From: Stenomitos frigidus ULC18
Lineage (GTDB): Bacteria; Cyanobacteriota; Cyanobacteriia; Leptolyngbyales; Leptolyngbyaceae
Reading direction: 5' to 3'
Assembly: GCF_003003795.1 (NCBI RefSeq)
Contig: NZ_PVWK01000149.1
Location: 1 to 57,090 of the forward strand
DNA: 57,090 nt
The notes beneath the pieces were generated by a model. The model had not been told where the DNA came from, made no database searches, and was given only the letters and a program-made list of their open reading frames with translations. Shown piece after piece: positions 27,974 through 36,046 of this stretch (the stretch's first letter is position 1; every line of letters starts with the position of its first letter). The translations under genes and the position numbers were made by a program.

Positions 27974-28012
27974 CAAAGGCAAGCACTGATTGTAGATCAG
28001 TGCTTGCCTTTG
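27974..28012. terminator. Strong 17-bp hairpin downstream of dnaN
   Basis: CAAAGGCAAGCACTGAT at 27974-27990 is a perfect inverted repeat of 27996-28012, with a five-base loop TGTAG. No long T-run follows. It sits 155 bases after dnaN and twelve bases before a tRNA-like sequence. It may end the dnaN transcript or be one end of a degraded element. Confidence 0.6.
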
Positions 28013-28023
28013 CCGAAAAGTTT

Positions 28024-28109
28024 GGGGGTGTGGCGGAATCAGCAGACGCACCGGACTCCTAATCCGGCAACCTGGCAGGGTTTTGTGGGTGCAAGTCCCA
28101 CAAAACCCA
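28024..28109 (+). tRNA. tRNA-like sequence, leucine-type architecture, degenerate
   Basis: The D arm (GCG GAATCAGCAGA CGC), a 5-bp anticodon stem (CCGGA/TCCGG at 28051-28067), a class II long variable arm (AACC/GGTT) and a T stem (GTGGG/CCCAC) can all be drawn, and the order GTGTGGCGGAAT resembles cyanobacterial tRNA-Leu. The anticodon would be CCT (28058-28060), which reads arginine AGG. The T loop is TGCAAGT instead of TTCAAGT. The acceptor strands GGGGGTG and AAAACCC pair at only four of seven positions. Instead, GGGTTTTGTGGG and CCCACAAAACCC form a 12-bp hairpin. A pseudo-tRNA or phage-type tRNA is the likeliest reading. Confidence 0.5.
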
Positions 28110-28385
28110 CGATCGACAACAGAACATAGACGCAGCTTTGGAGGTCACGCTTATGCCCTAAAGACAAGAGTTTTCCTAGGACTCTCATCTACCCAGGTGA
28201 GGACTACAAGCTAATAAAGATTGCAAGTCGAATACGTTGGGATTAGATTATATGATGGCATCTTTCGACAGACTGCTACATATAGTGTCACCCAAGATCC
28301 CGCTTGTCAAGCATGTTGCATTCTGTTGCGGCTTGCAGTCCTCTACCGCAAAACACTTGCGTACATACCGTTAGAGGACACAATA

Positions 28386-29207
28386 ATGTCTAATTCTCCA
28401 AAAGGCACTGCTTTGGTTTACGAAGGCTCGATGATTCACCGCAACGCTAAAAATGGGCTGGTCTGACTGACTGACATGTGGAAGGCAGAGGGTAGTCCCG
28501 CCACCAAGCGGACGATTGACTGGCTTCGCTTGGGCGCGACCCAAGATCTCCTTAAAAACTATATTTCTAAAAGTGGTGCCACACCACTTTTAGATGTAGA
28601 CGGATTGATTGTCGGCATTCCATGCGTCTTAGAAAGAAAGCCTGGGAGATATGGTGGCACTTATGCGACCCCTCAGCTAGCAACTGATTACGCTCAAGTT
28701 CTATCCGTCGATTTTCACGAATGGGCTTTGAACGCTCTTGTAGAGCGAATCGAAGAAGAATCTAATCCTGAACTTGCGTACAATCGTGGTCGTGAACGGG
28801 CTGTTAAAGGCTGGAAACGACAAGGAAGGTCTGATGACTGGATTCAAGACCGAGTGAATGGGATCGAGAACTATAAGCAGCACACATCCGTACTCCATGC
28901 TCATGGGGTTAAAGCGGGGAAAACCAATGGCTTTGCTTCCTGCGCAGATGCAATTAACGAGAATGTTTTAGGGTTTCGCTCTAAAAAAGCAAAAGTTGTC
29001 TTAGGGCTTACCAAAAAGTCAGCCCGATTGAGAGATAGCTTGAGTCGATTGCAGCTAACCGCTCTTAGCTTTGCTGAAGCGATGGCTGACGATGATATTG
29101 CAGCACGATCTCTCCACGGGAACATCGCCTGCCGTGATGCGTGTTCCAAAGCTGCTGAAAGAGTGGTTGTGGCAGCTAAAGGCGCTACACGGATTAAGTC
29201 TGCTTAG
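28386..29207 (+). pseudogene. KilA-N domain protein with in-frame TGA
   Basis: Reading from ATG 28386 gives VYEGSMIHRNAKNGLV, then TGA at 28464-28466, then LTDMWKAEGSPATKRTIDWLRLGATQ in the same frame. This is a KilA-N DNA-binding domain split by one stop codon in its best conserved part (x-LTDMWKAEG). The domain continues with RYGGTYATPQLATDYAQVLSVDFHEWALN. The C-terminal 150 residues are helical and basic, without a family I can name. KilA-N proteins are typical of phages and large DNA viruses. A shorter 243-residue protein could start at ATG 28476, but it would lack the first strands of the domain. Confidence 0.75.
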
Positions 29208-29217
29208 TACAGACGTT

Positions 29218-29454
29218 TTATTTTGGCGCACTTAATGGGTGTCGTTTCAGCATTTCTTCGAACGATACCCATTCTTCGTTTACTGTTAAAACAAGAATCT
29301 GACCATCATCTTGTGTGCTTGCCATCGCAATGCCTTCGCCATTTGCCCAAGAAAACCACTCGTTGAACATCTTCAAATCTACTTTCTGAGCATAACTATC
29401 GTTAGGTCTCCACTCTTCTTCAATGGCTCGTTTAAGCCATCCTCCTGGGTTTCC
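29218..29454 (-). pseudogene. C-terminal fragment resembling a plasmid/phage replication protein
   Basis: The minus-strand frame ending at TAA 29218-29220 reads NPGGWLKRAIEEEWRPN and then KMFNEWFSWANGEGIAMASTQ, LVLTVNEEWVSFEEML and KRHPLSAPK. The opening resembles the NPxGxLxxAIKxxWxPN segment near the end of many plasmid and phage replication initiators. There is an in-frame stop just upstream (29467-29469) and no proper start, so this is a remnant. It lies back to back with the broken KilA-N gene. The assignment to replication proteins rests on that one motif. Confidence 0.45.
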
Positions 29455-29496
29455 TATGCTGCTAGATCACCCTTTCATTCTCCTAGCGCAGCAAAT

Positions 29497-30294
29497 ATGC
29501 GATCGATTGTCTTGACTCTAGCTTTTGTGGGTTTAGCCAGCCCCGCTTTGGCCACTACTTGCGAAGAAAGCTTTCAGAAAAAAGGTGACTTCTTCAACGG
29601 AAGTGCCTTTGCCGCTCGGGTGCAGGTTGAGGGCGGCACCGTAGAGAAAGTGTTTTCCCAGTTGCGCCCCATTTTGGCTCGCGATGGCATCAAGACGCTC
29701 AGCACTGATGTCAGCACGGGAGTGCTGAAAGCCGAAAATCCTGCCACCTTATTGCAGCGTGCCTTGCCGATCGATGTCTATGCAACCGTGGATGGCACGC
29801 TGTTAAATGTCGAGATGGTTTTCACTCTTCCGAGTGGCGTGGGTGCTCGCAGGGAAACCGTCAGGGAGCACCTGTGTAGTGCTCTCAATCAATTGCTTCC
29901 TAAAGAGACGGCAGTTGTTCCAGTAAAAGATGATGCCACCACGATTGAGGTCGATGCAGCGACTCTAGCCAAACAGGTTAAGGAGTCGGCGGACAATCCA
30001 GCCCGTCTGAAAGTGAATTTTACTGGCAAAACGTTTCGGGTGAATGGGAAAGTGCTCAGCATCGCGGAAAATGCTGGTTCCTATATGGTGTCGTTTGACA
30101 GCGGCCAGCCTGCCTCGGGTAACACCTCGACAGACAAGACGAATCGGGTGACCGTTCTGTGTACGATGGCTAAAAATCAAGATGCCGCAGTAGCAGCCTT
30201 GCAGACCAATCAACGTGCGACCTTAGTGGGGCGCTTCCAGGGCTTTGACAGTAAAGTGAATGCCATTCAGCTACAAGACTGCGTCGGACGCTGA
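29497..30294 (+). CDS. Exported protein with C-terminal OB-fold-like domain
   Basis: This 265-residue protein starts with a Sec signal peptide, MRSIVLTLAFVGLASPALA, cleaved before TTCEESF. The middle part (about 30-140) is unassigned. The last 100 residues, with FRVNGKVLSIAENAGSYMVSF, RVTVLCTMAKNQDAAVAALQ and RATLVGRFQGFDSKVNAIQLQDC, have the spacing of the tRNA_anti-like OB fold found in secreted bacterial proteins. ATG 29497 is chosen because the signal peptide begins there. Cysteines near both ends could form a disulfide. Confidence 0.7.
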   Translation: MRSIVLTLAFVGLASPALATTCEESFQKKGDFFNGSAFAARVQVEGGTVEKVFSQLRPILARDGIKTLSTDVSTGVLKAENPATLLQRALPIDVYATVDGTLLNVEMVFTLPSGVGARRETVREHLCSALNQLLPKETAVVPVKDDATTIEVDAATLAKQVKESADNPARLKVNFTGKTFRVNGKVLSIAENAGSYMVSFDSGQPASGNTSTDKTNRVTVLCTMAKNQDAAVAALQTNQRATLVGRFQGFDSKVNAIQLQDCVGR

Positions 30295-30352
30295 GTGAGA
30301 ATTCCCCTGGTGAGTAATTAGAGCCGCACCGAGTGCAGAACACTACTAAACG

Positions 30353-32332
30353 CTACTTGATGAGTCGGTAGCGACCGATCGCCGTCAGTGGAAAGTGCTG
30401 TTGATACAGGTGATACTTCAGGTAAAAGTGACAGGGAAAGCCGGTACCTGTGAAATAGTCTTCATCCCAGGTGCCATCAGGACGTTGGGTTTGCAGGAGG
30501 TAATGGATACCGCGATCGAGCGCTTCTATCGCATACGTCCCACTGGCATCACCTGCTGCCATCAGCCCAATGAGCGCCCAGGCCGTTTGCGACGCGGTAC
30601 TGTCTCCCTGCCCTTTCAGCGACGGATCGTTGTAGCTAAAGCAGGTTTCACCCCAACCACCATCAGCATTTTGGCACCCAGCTAACCAACTTGCACCCCG
30701 CTCAATTTCCCGCTGATGCGTCTTCGGTGCCACCAGAGACAGTGCTGCCAGTACCCCACTTGTCCCGTAAATGTAGTTCACACCCCACCGACCAAACCAA
30801 CAGCCTTCGGGTTCTTGCTCAGCGCGAAGGTAGGCGAGGGCGCGGTGTAAGGATGAAGGATGAAGGATAAAGGATGAAGGATCTGCTTCTCCATTTAGCC
30901 TTAAGCCTTTATCCTTTATCCTTTCCAGCTTCCCAACCATCTCCAATACTCTCGCCGTCACATCTGCCGTATTGGGGTCAATCATGGCTTTGAGATCGCC
31001 GTAAGGGATAGCGTTGAGCCAGTCTTGATCGTTGTTGAGGTCAAACGCTGCCCAACCGCCGGGGGTGCATTGCATGGTGGCGATCCAGTCAACGGCACGG
31101 GCGATCGCAGCTTGCTTCAAGGGTTCATTGGGCAACTGGACGGCACAAAGCGCCATGACGACGACAGCAGAATCATCCACATCGGGATAAAAGCGATTGT
31201 CGAACTCAAACGCCCAGGCTCCGGGTTTGCCTTTGCGGTTCTTCACTGCCCAATCGCCGTAGTCAAGGATTTGCTTTTCCAGAAGCCACTCGCCGCCGCG
31301 CACCAGAGCCGGATGATCGGGAGCCAGACCCGAATCAACGAGCGATCGCATCACCAGTGCCGTATCCCACACGGGCGAAATGCAGGGCTGAATCCAGTAG
31401 TGGTCGTCGGTTTCGAGCGCAAAGTTATCGACGGCTTTCAGACCCCGTTCGATGATCGGGTCTGAAAGGTTATAATCGAGCGCTCGGAGAGCCAGTAAGG
31501 AATTGAGCATCGCAGGAATGATGCCACCCCAGTCGCCAGTGACTTCCTGCCGTTCCAGCACCCATTTTTCGGCAGCATCAATGCCTTCTTGCCGGAAGGG
31601 TACGAGATTCAGATTTTCTGCCAGCTTAAACGCACTGTCCAGATACACAAATAGATCTGTCCAATCGCCCTGTCGCGGTAACTCAAAGCGGACGTTGCTG
31701 CGTCCTTCCACATACAGTTCGTCCAGGTTGATGGCTGGCTCGGTGACATAAACGGGCTTGCGATCGAACACAATCAGCAGCGGCACCGTACTGCCTCGTG
31801 CCCAGCTCGACAGTTCGTAAATGTTGACGGGAAACGCATCTGGCAGCAGCATCACCCAGGAGGGAATGGAGGGCAAGCCACGCCAGTCGTAGCAACCAAT
31901 CAGCCCCAGGTGAAACTTGGTGAAAATGCGCGTCTTGCTGATGCCGCCCCGTTTCAAAATGAACGATCGCGCCTTTTGTAAAGCTGGATCGGTCGCCGAT
32001 ACGCCTAGCAACCGTAGCGCCATGTACGCCTCAACGGAGGTGCTCAGTTCACCACCATCGCCGTAGAACAGTTCCCAGCCACCCTGCTCGCGTTGCTGCG
32101 ATCGCAAGTACGCCTCGATCTTGTGCAACGGACGCGTCTTATCCGTACCCCAAAGCTTATGCAGCAGCACCACTTCTGCCGTGATCGTCACGTTCGATTC
32201 CAGTTCTGCCCACCAGTAGCCATCTGGATCTTGCAGCGAGAGAAGGTAATGCTGACTGCGAGCGATCGCGTCCTCTAATGCTGCTGGCGTACCCTTCGTG
32301 CTCTTGACTGCACCCTGTTCTTGCGTCTGCAT
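30353..32332 (-). CDS. shc: Squalene-hopene cyclase
   Basis: The enzyme cyclises squalene to hopene, the first step of hopanoid synthesis, as a monotopic membrane protein. The catalytic DXDD motif is DVDDSA (about residues 384-389), and QW repeats are seen throughout, for example QREQGGWE, QNADGGWGE and QRPDGTWDE. WIQPCISPVWDTAL and the C-terminal GTGFPCHFYLKYHLY are also typical. Relative to the family there is an extra segment of about 28 residues (KLERIKDKGLRLNG to SFILHPSSLHR), encoded by heptameric repeats. ATG 32332 is preferred to a GTG twelve codons upstream. hpnB is divergent, 122 bases away. Confidence 0.95.
   Translation of the reverse strand: MQTQEQGAVKSTKGTPAALEDAIARSQHYLLSLQDPDGYWWAELESNVTITAEVVLLHKLWGTDKTRPLHKIEAYLRSQQREQGGWELFYGDGGELSTSVEAYMALRLLGVSATDPALQKARSFILKRGGISKTRIFTKFHLGLIGCYDWRGLPSIPSWVMLLPDAFPVNIYELSSWARGSTVPLLIVFDRKPVYVTEPAINLDELYVEGRSNVRFELPRQGDWTDLFVYLDSAFKLAENLNLVPFRQEGIDAAEKWVLERQEVTGDWGGIIPAMLNSLLALRALDYNLSDPIIERGLKAVDNFALETDDHYWIQPCISPVWDTALVMRSLVDSGLAPDHPALVRGGEWLLEKQILDYGDWAVKNRKGKPGAWAFEFDNRFYPDVDDSAVVVMALCAVQLPNEPLKQAAIARAVDWIATMQCTPGGWAAFDLNNDQDWLNAIPYGDLKAMIDPNTADVTARVLEMVGKLERIKDKGLRLNGEADPSSFILHPSSLHRALAYLRAEQEPEGCWFGRWGVNYIYGTSGVLAALSLVAPKTHQREIERGASWLAGCQNADGGWGETCFSYNDPSLKGQGDSTASQTAWALIGLMAAGDASGTYAIEALDRGIHYLLQTQRPDGTWDEDYFTGTGFPCHFYLKYHLYQQHFPLTAIGRYRLIK
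30850..30928. repeat. Heptameric repeat inside shc
   Basis: Nearly five copies of AAGGATG/AAGGATA run from 30850 to 30883. After a short spacer, the complementary-type heptamers AGCCTTA, AGCCTTT and ATCCTTT follow to about 30928, so the whole can fold back. The block length keeps the reading frame of shc and adds a charged insert between two conserved parts. The same repeat class is otherwise intergenic in this window. Confidence 0.85.
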
Positions 32333-32454
32333 ACTGTCATTCACTCTCAACACACACACTTGAAACACATATCTGCCAATCGTACCGATACACCTGTCGT
32401 TACAATTGGCAGATGTTGTATTTTGCCTCTTAGTAAGAGTCTTGGCAATTGGTA

Positions 32455-33789
32455 ATGGCTGAAATTGGCTTGGGAATCACGCTACTGTCGCTCGTCATCT
32501 GGCTCGTACTAATCTTTGGGCGCGGACAGTTTTGGCGATCGGATCAGTTTCTAAAGGATGAATCCTTAATGGACGAAGGCAAAAGGCAAAAGGATAAAAG
32601 CGATCCAACTTATCCTTCAGCCTTTAGCCCTTATCCGTTCATTTGTGCCATCATCCCCGCTCGCAACGAAGCCGATTTGCTGCCTGTAACGCTGCGATCG
32701 CTCCTCACCCAAACCTATCCCAACCTCCAGATTGTGCTGGTGGATGACCATAGCACCGATGGTACGGCTGATGTAGCACGGCAGACGGCTCAAACGTGCG
32801 ATCGAGCCTCCACGCTAACCGTCATTGCGGCTGAACCACTTCCGGCTGGCTGGACGGGTAAGCTATGGGCGATGGAACAAGGCATTCGCTACGCGCAAAC
32901 TCTGTCACCGCAGCCTGATTACTTTTTGCTGACCGATGCGGATATTGAGCATCATCCCGAAAAGCTGCATCAACTGGTTGCTAAGGCTCAGGCGGACAAC
33001 CTGGATATGGTGTCACTGATGGTATTGCTACGCTGCAAAAGTACCTGGGAAAAACTGCTCATTCCAGCTTTTGTCTTCTTCTTCCAAAAGCTCTACCCGT
33101 TCCGCTGGGCAAACGATCCTAGTCGTAAACTTGCCGCTGCTGCTGGCGGTTGCATCCTGATTCGTCGTGAAGCCCTGACAGAGATTGGTGGGTTGCAAAT
33201 TCTCCGGCAAGCGTTGATTGATGATTGTTCGCTCGCTCAAGCCGTGAAGGGGTTGGGGAGCAGAAAGGCAGGGGGAGCAGCGGAAGCTAGGGAGCAGACT
33301 TCCGAACTCAAAACTCAAGACTTAGAACTCAAAACTCTCCACCCCCACACCCCACACCCCACACCCTATACCCTGCAACCCACTGGCAAAATCTGGCTCG
33401 GCCTCACTCGCCAAACCCACAGCCTGCGTCCCTACCCGTCGCTCAAAACGATTTGGGATATGGTGGCTCGTACCGCGTTTACCCAACTCAACTATTCGCT
33501 TTTGATGCTTGTGGGAACGTTGGTTGGCATGACGATTATTTACGTGGTGCCACTGGTTAGCACGATCGCGGGGTTGCTTACCGGAAATTGGACGATCGCC
33601 CTTGTTGGACTCGTTACCTGGCTACTGATCGCTGTGGCATATTTGCCCACGCTACTGCTCTATCAATGCCCACCGCTGTTGGCGTTTGGGTTGCCTGCGA
33701 TCGCCTTTCTCTACACGTTGATGACACTCGACTCGGCTTTTCGGCATTGGCGCGGGCAGGGTGGAGCCTGGAAAGGGCGAGTTTATTAG
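32455..33789 (+). CDS. hpnB: Hopanoid-associated glycosyltransferase HpnB
   Basis: This GT2-type glycosyltransferase has an N-terminal membrane helix, ICAIIPARNEADLLPVTLRSLLTQTYPNLQIVLVDDHSTDGTADVA, the D-x-D site FLLTDADIEHHPEKL, GGCILIRREALTEIGGL, and DDCSLAQAVKG before three C-terminal helices. It matches HpnB of hopanoid clusters; its exact acceptor is not settled. Two in-frame insertions of repeat-derived sequence interrupt it. One is at about residues 35-61 (heptamers), the other at about 267-309 (PHTPHPTPYTLQP and SELKTQDLELKT). ATG 32455 is used rather than the TTG at 32449. It is divergent from shc. Confidence 0.88.
   Translation: MAEIGLGITLLSLVIWLVLIFGRGQFWRSDQFLKDESLMDEGKRQKDKSDPTYPSAFSPYPFICAIIPARNEADLLPVTLRSLLTQTYPNLQIVLVDDHSTDGTADVARQTAQTCDRASTLTVIAAEPLPAGWTGKLWAMEQGIRYAQTLSPQPDYFLLTDADIEHHPEKLHQLVAKAQADNLDMVSLMVLLRCKSTWEKLLIPAFVFFFQKLYPFRWANDPSRKLAAAAGGCILIRREALTEIGGLQILRQALIDDCSLAQAVKGLGSRKAGGAAEAREQTSELKTQDLELKTLHPHTPHPTPYTLQPTGKIWLGLTRQTHSLRPYPSLKTIWDMVARTAFTQLNYSLLMLVGTLVGMTIIYVVPLVSTIAGLLTGNWTIALVGLVTWLLIAVAYLPTLLLYQCPPLLAFGLPAIAFLYTLMTLDSAFRHWRGQGGAWKGRVY
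33254..33382. repeat. Composite intergenic-type repeat inserted in hpnB
   Basis: The block contains GGGGAGCAG-type G-rich units, then AACTCAAAACTCAAGAC and AACTCAAAACTCTCC, then CCCCACACCCCACACC units. These modules are the ones seen in gaps near 740-850, 1900-1960, 8630-8700 and 41940-42000. It sits within hpnB without breaking the frame and encodes a Thr/Pro/His-rich loop. A smaller heptamer insert lies upstream at 32553-32637. Confidence 0.8.
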
Positions 33790-33912
33790 CTGTTTGTGCC
33801 GTGTCATGATGGCTAAGGACAAGGAACGACTTGAAAATTAAAAGTGGCTATCACTTGCCTTTGCCATTTTCAAGGTTGCCTTTTATTTTCTCGGGAACGT
33901 AGGAGTATCACT

Positions 33913-34374
33913 ATGGACGTGCAATTTCGGGAATTTGATCCCTTTAACGTCTGGATCTGGGTCGAGTTCAACACGGTTCCGTCCGAGATTGAAAAGCAGT
34001 ACGTTGAGGAAGTCTTCAATTCCTGGTTCTTTTTAGGTAAGCTCGGTGGCTTTAACGCTGAAAATCTTCAGGTGCAGGATGTTGGGCTCGACATTAGCTA
34101 CATGGAGTACAACGACGATGCGGCTGACGACAGCCTGGTTGCACTCATGCACAACATGGGCGAAGTGGAGTATGAAGCCAACTGGGGGCGCTGCTGGTTT
34201 GACCTCGGCACCAGCGATGCGATCGCCATCGATGTGCTCATCATGGCACTGCGCCAGTTCAGCAAGGATTATGTGGTGCTGGACAGCCTGATTATCGGGG
34301 GCGAAAACGATGATTGGCCGACTGGGGAGAGTCGCTATGGCACAGAAACATTTTTAGACAATCAGCGTAATTGA
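33913..34374 (+). CDS. DUF3531 family protein
   Basis: A 153-residue acidic protein carries FDPFNVWIWVEFNTVPSEIEKQYVEEVFNSWFFLGKLGGFNAENLQVQD and YEANWGRCWFDLGTSDAIAIDVLIMALRQFSKDYVVLDSLIIGG. This is DUF3531, shared by cyanobacteria and chloroplast-bearing plants; its function is unknown. The ATG at 33913 has AGGAG nine bases upstream. The following Nudix gene begins at the very next base after the stop, so the two are probably co-transcribed. Confidence 0.88.
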   Translation: MDVQFREFDPFNVWIWVEFNTVPSEIEKQYVEEVFNSWFFLGKLGGFNAENLQVQDVGLDISYMEYNDDAADDSLVALMHNMGEVEYEANWGRCWFDLGTSDAIAIDVLIMALRQFSKDYVVLDSLIIGGENDDWPTGESRYGTETFLDNQRN

Positions 34375-34881
34375 GTGGAGGAGCCAGTGGTTGGTGGTCA
34401 GGAGTCAGGAGTGAGCGGGATTGGCTCCACCGAAGCAGGCGGCGATATCGTTGGAAGGATTCAAGGGATTCGGGCGATCGCGTTGGGCTTAATTCAGCAT
34501 GGTTCACGTCTATTTGTTTCGGAAGGATTCGATCCCGTCAAGGAAGACACCTTCTATCGTGCGCTGGGCGGTGGCATTGAGTTTGGCGAAACGAGCCTAG
34601 ACGCGCTGAAGCGGGAATTTCAGGAGGAGCTTCAGGCAGAACTGACGAACATTCGCTACCTTGGCTGTCTGGAAAACCTGTTTACCTATGACGGCAAACC
34701 AGGGCATGAGTTGGTGCAGCTTTACCGCTGTGACTTTGCAGACAAAACCTTTTACCAGCGAGAGCAAATCCCGTTCTCTGATAGCGATCAAACTTATATG
34801 GCGTACTGGATTGAGCGCGATCGCTTTCATTCTGGTGAACTGCGCTTAGTGCCGCCTGCATGCTTGCAATACCTTGACTGA
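34375..34881 (+). CDS. Nudix hydrolase with atypical Nudix box
   Basis: A 168-residue protein starts at GTG immediately after the DUF3531 stop. The Nudix box is near residues 64-86: GGIEFGETSLDALKREFQEEL, with the catalytic REFQEE intact. The glycine that normally follows (EExG) is replaced, giving EELQAEL. The first 25 residues (VVGGQESGVSGIGSTEAGGD) are encoded by GGTCAGGAGTCAGGAG repeat modules and look recently added, so the true start may lie downstream. Substrate is unknown. Confidence 0.8.
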   Translation: MEEPVVGGQESGVSGIGSTEAGGDIVGRIQGIRAIALGLIQHGSRLFVSEGFDPVKEDTFYRALGGGIEFGETSLDALKREFQEELQAELTNIRYLGCLENLFTYDGKPGHELVQLYRCDFADKTFYQREQIPFSDSDQTYMAYWIERDRFHSGELRLVPPACLQYLD

Positions 34882-35040
34882 AAGAGACCGTCTACCTGTA
34901 AAGTCCCTACAGAACGTTTCTACAGAACCTCAACCCCAAGAGGTTTCCCAACTTCGTGCAGCCGTAGACTAATCTCACAACCAAGTGCTGCTATAAGTAA
35001 TCTCATTGTGTACTTAACAGCGCGATCGGACTTAAGCCCT

Positions 35041-35412
35041 ATGTCTACCTTGATGGTTCAACTGTTGCTCATTGGTTTGGCTGCTGGCATTGCCGGTGGC
35101 ATGTTTGGGATCGGTGGTGGCGCGATTATGGTGCCTGCAATGGTGATTCTGCTAGGGATGGATCAAAAGTTAGCGACTGGAACCTCGATCGCTGCTCAAA
35201 TTTTGCCGATCGGTCTTCTTGGCGCAGCCGTTTATTACAGAGAAGGCAATCTCAACATTCGTGATGCCCTTTTTATCGCCGCAGGGCTGTTTGTAGGCTT
35301 TCTCTTTGGCGCACTGTTTGCCAACCAACCCTTTATCAGCAGCAGTCTGATGAAAAAGCTCTACGGCATCTTTCTGTTTGTTATTGGCGCTCGCTACCTA
35401 TTTTTTCGCTAG
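35041..35412 (+). CDS. Half-size TSUP (TauE/SafE) permease
   Basis: This 123-residue membrane protein has about four helices and a single TauE/SafE repeat: LLLIGLAAGIAGGMFGIGGGAIMVPAMVILLGMDQKLATGTSIAAQILPIG and DALFIAAGLFVGFLFGALFA. Normal TSUP exporters are near 250 residues with two such repeats, so this protein probably works as a dimer. It ends cleanly (LYGIFLFVIGARYLFF) and does not look broken. The substrate class (sulfite, sulfonates or others) cannot be told. ATG 35041 is preferred to a GTG at 35008. Confidence 0.82.
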   Translation: MSTLMVQLLLIGLAAGIAGGMFGIGGGAIMVPAMVILLGMDQKLATGTSIAAQILPIGLLGAAVYYREGNLNIRDALFIAAGLFVGFLFGALFANQPFISSSLMKKLYGIFLFVIGARYLFFR

Positions 35413-35420
35413 AACGCTGA

Positions 35421-35963
35421 TTAGCCTGGGAAAAGACGCTGGTATTCGCGCTCGGTGATGAGATCTTGCGTACTTTCAACGCGATCGATGAACACAATGC
35501 CATCCAGGTGATCGAGTTCGTGCTGGAAGATACGGGCGACAAAATCGGTTAATTCCTGCTTGTGCAGTTTGCCGTCGCGTCCGGTGTATTCAACCTCGAT
35601 CGCCTGATAGCGAAGCACTTGTCCCCGAATGCCTGGAATACTGAGGCAGCCTTCCCACCCGTTTACTGTTTCGTCAGAGTGAGCGAGAAGGCTGGGATTA
35701 ATCATTGCGGTCGGTTCCATTGTCGGCGCATTGGGATAACGCAAATTGGGACGCGAGGCCACGATAAAAAGGCGATCGGACTGTGCGACTTGCGGCGCGG
35801 CAATGCCAACCCCGTTCGCCTCTTTGACCGTTACCAACAGATTTTCGACCAGCGTCTGGATGCGTTCCGACGGCACAGCCTCCACCCACTGCGCCTGCTG
35901 ACGCAAAAGGGGATTTCCTAACTCAATCACTTCAAGCAGTTCAGGCATAGGAACGTGTGGCAA
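35421..35963 (-). CDS. def: Peptide deformylase
   Basis: Def removes the formyl group from new N-terminal methionines with a bound metal. All three motifs are present: GVGIAAPQV, EGCLSIPGIRG (metal-binding cysteine) and QHELDHLDGIVFID (two metal-binding histidines and the catalytic glutamate). Length is 180 residues; the start could also be the ATG at 35948. The gene converges with the TSUP gene with only 8 bases between stops. Confidence 0.95.
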   Translation of the reverse strand: MPHVPMPELLEVIELGNPLLRQQAQWVEAVPSERIQTLVENLLVTVKEANGVGIAAPQVAQSDRLFIVASRPNLRYPNAPTMEPTAMINPSLLAHSDETVNGWEGCLSIPGIRGQVLRYQAIEVEYTGRDGKLHKQELTDFVARIFQHELDHLDGIVFIDRVESTQDLITEREYQRLFPG

Positions 35964-36007
35964 TACGTGGACAGTTACAGTCTAAAGCGATCGTCTTTTT
36001 GAGAAAG

Positions 36008-36041
36008 GGTGTAGGGACGTTACATGTAACGTCCCTACACC
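36008..36041. repeat. 34-base perfect palindrome (GGACGTTACATGTAACGTCC type)
   Basis: A perfect palindrome centred on ACATGT, with arms GGTGTAGGGACGTTACA, lies just downstream of htrA and upstream of def, both read leftward. The 20-base core recurs exactly at 48970-48989, and a relative is at 11121-11158. It could be a transcript-stabilising hairpin or a mobile palindrome; a protein-binding site is less likely given its varied surroundings. Confidence 0.85.
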
Positions 36042-36046
36042 GAATG

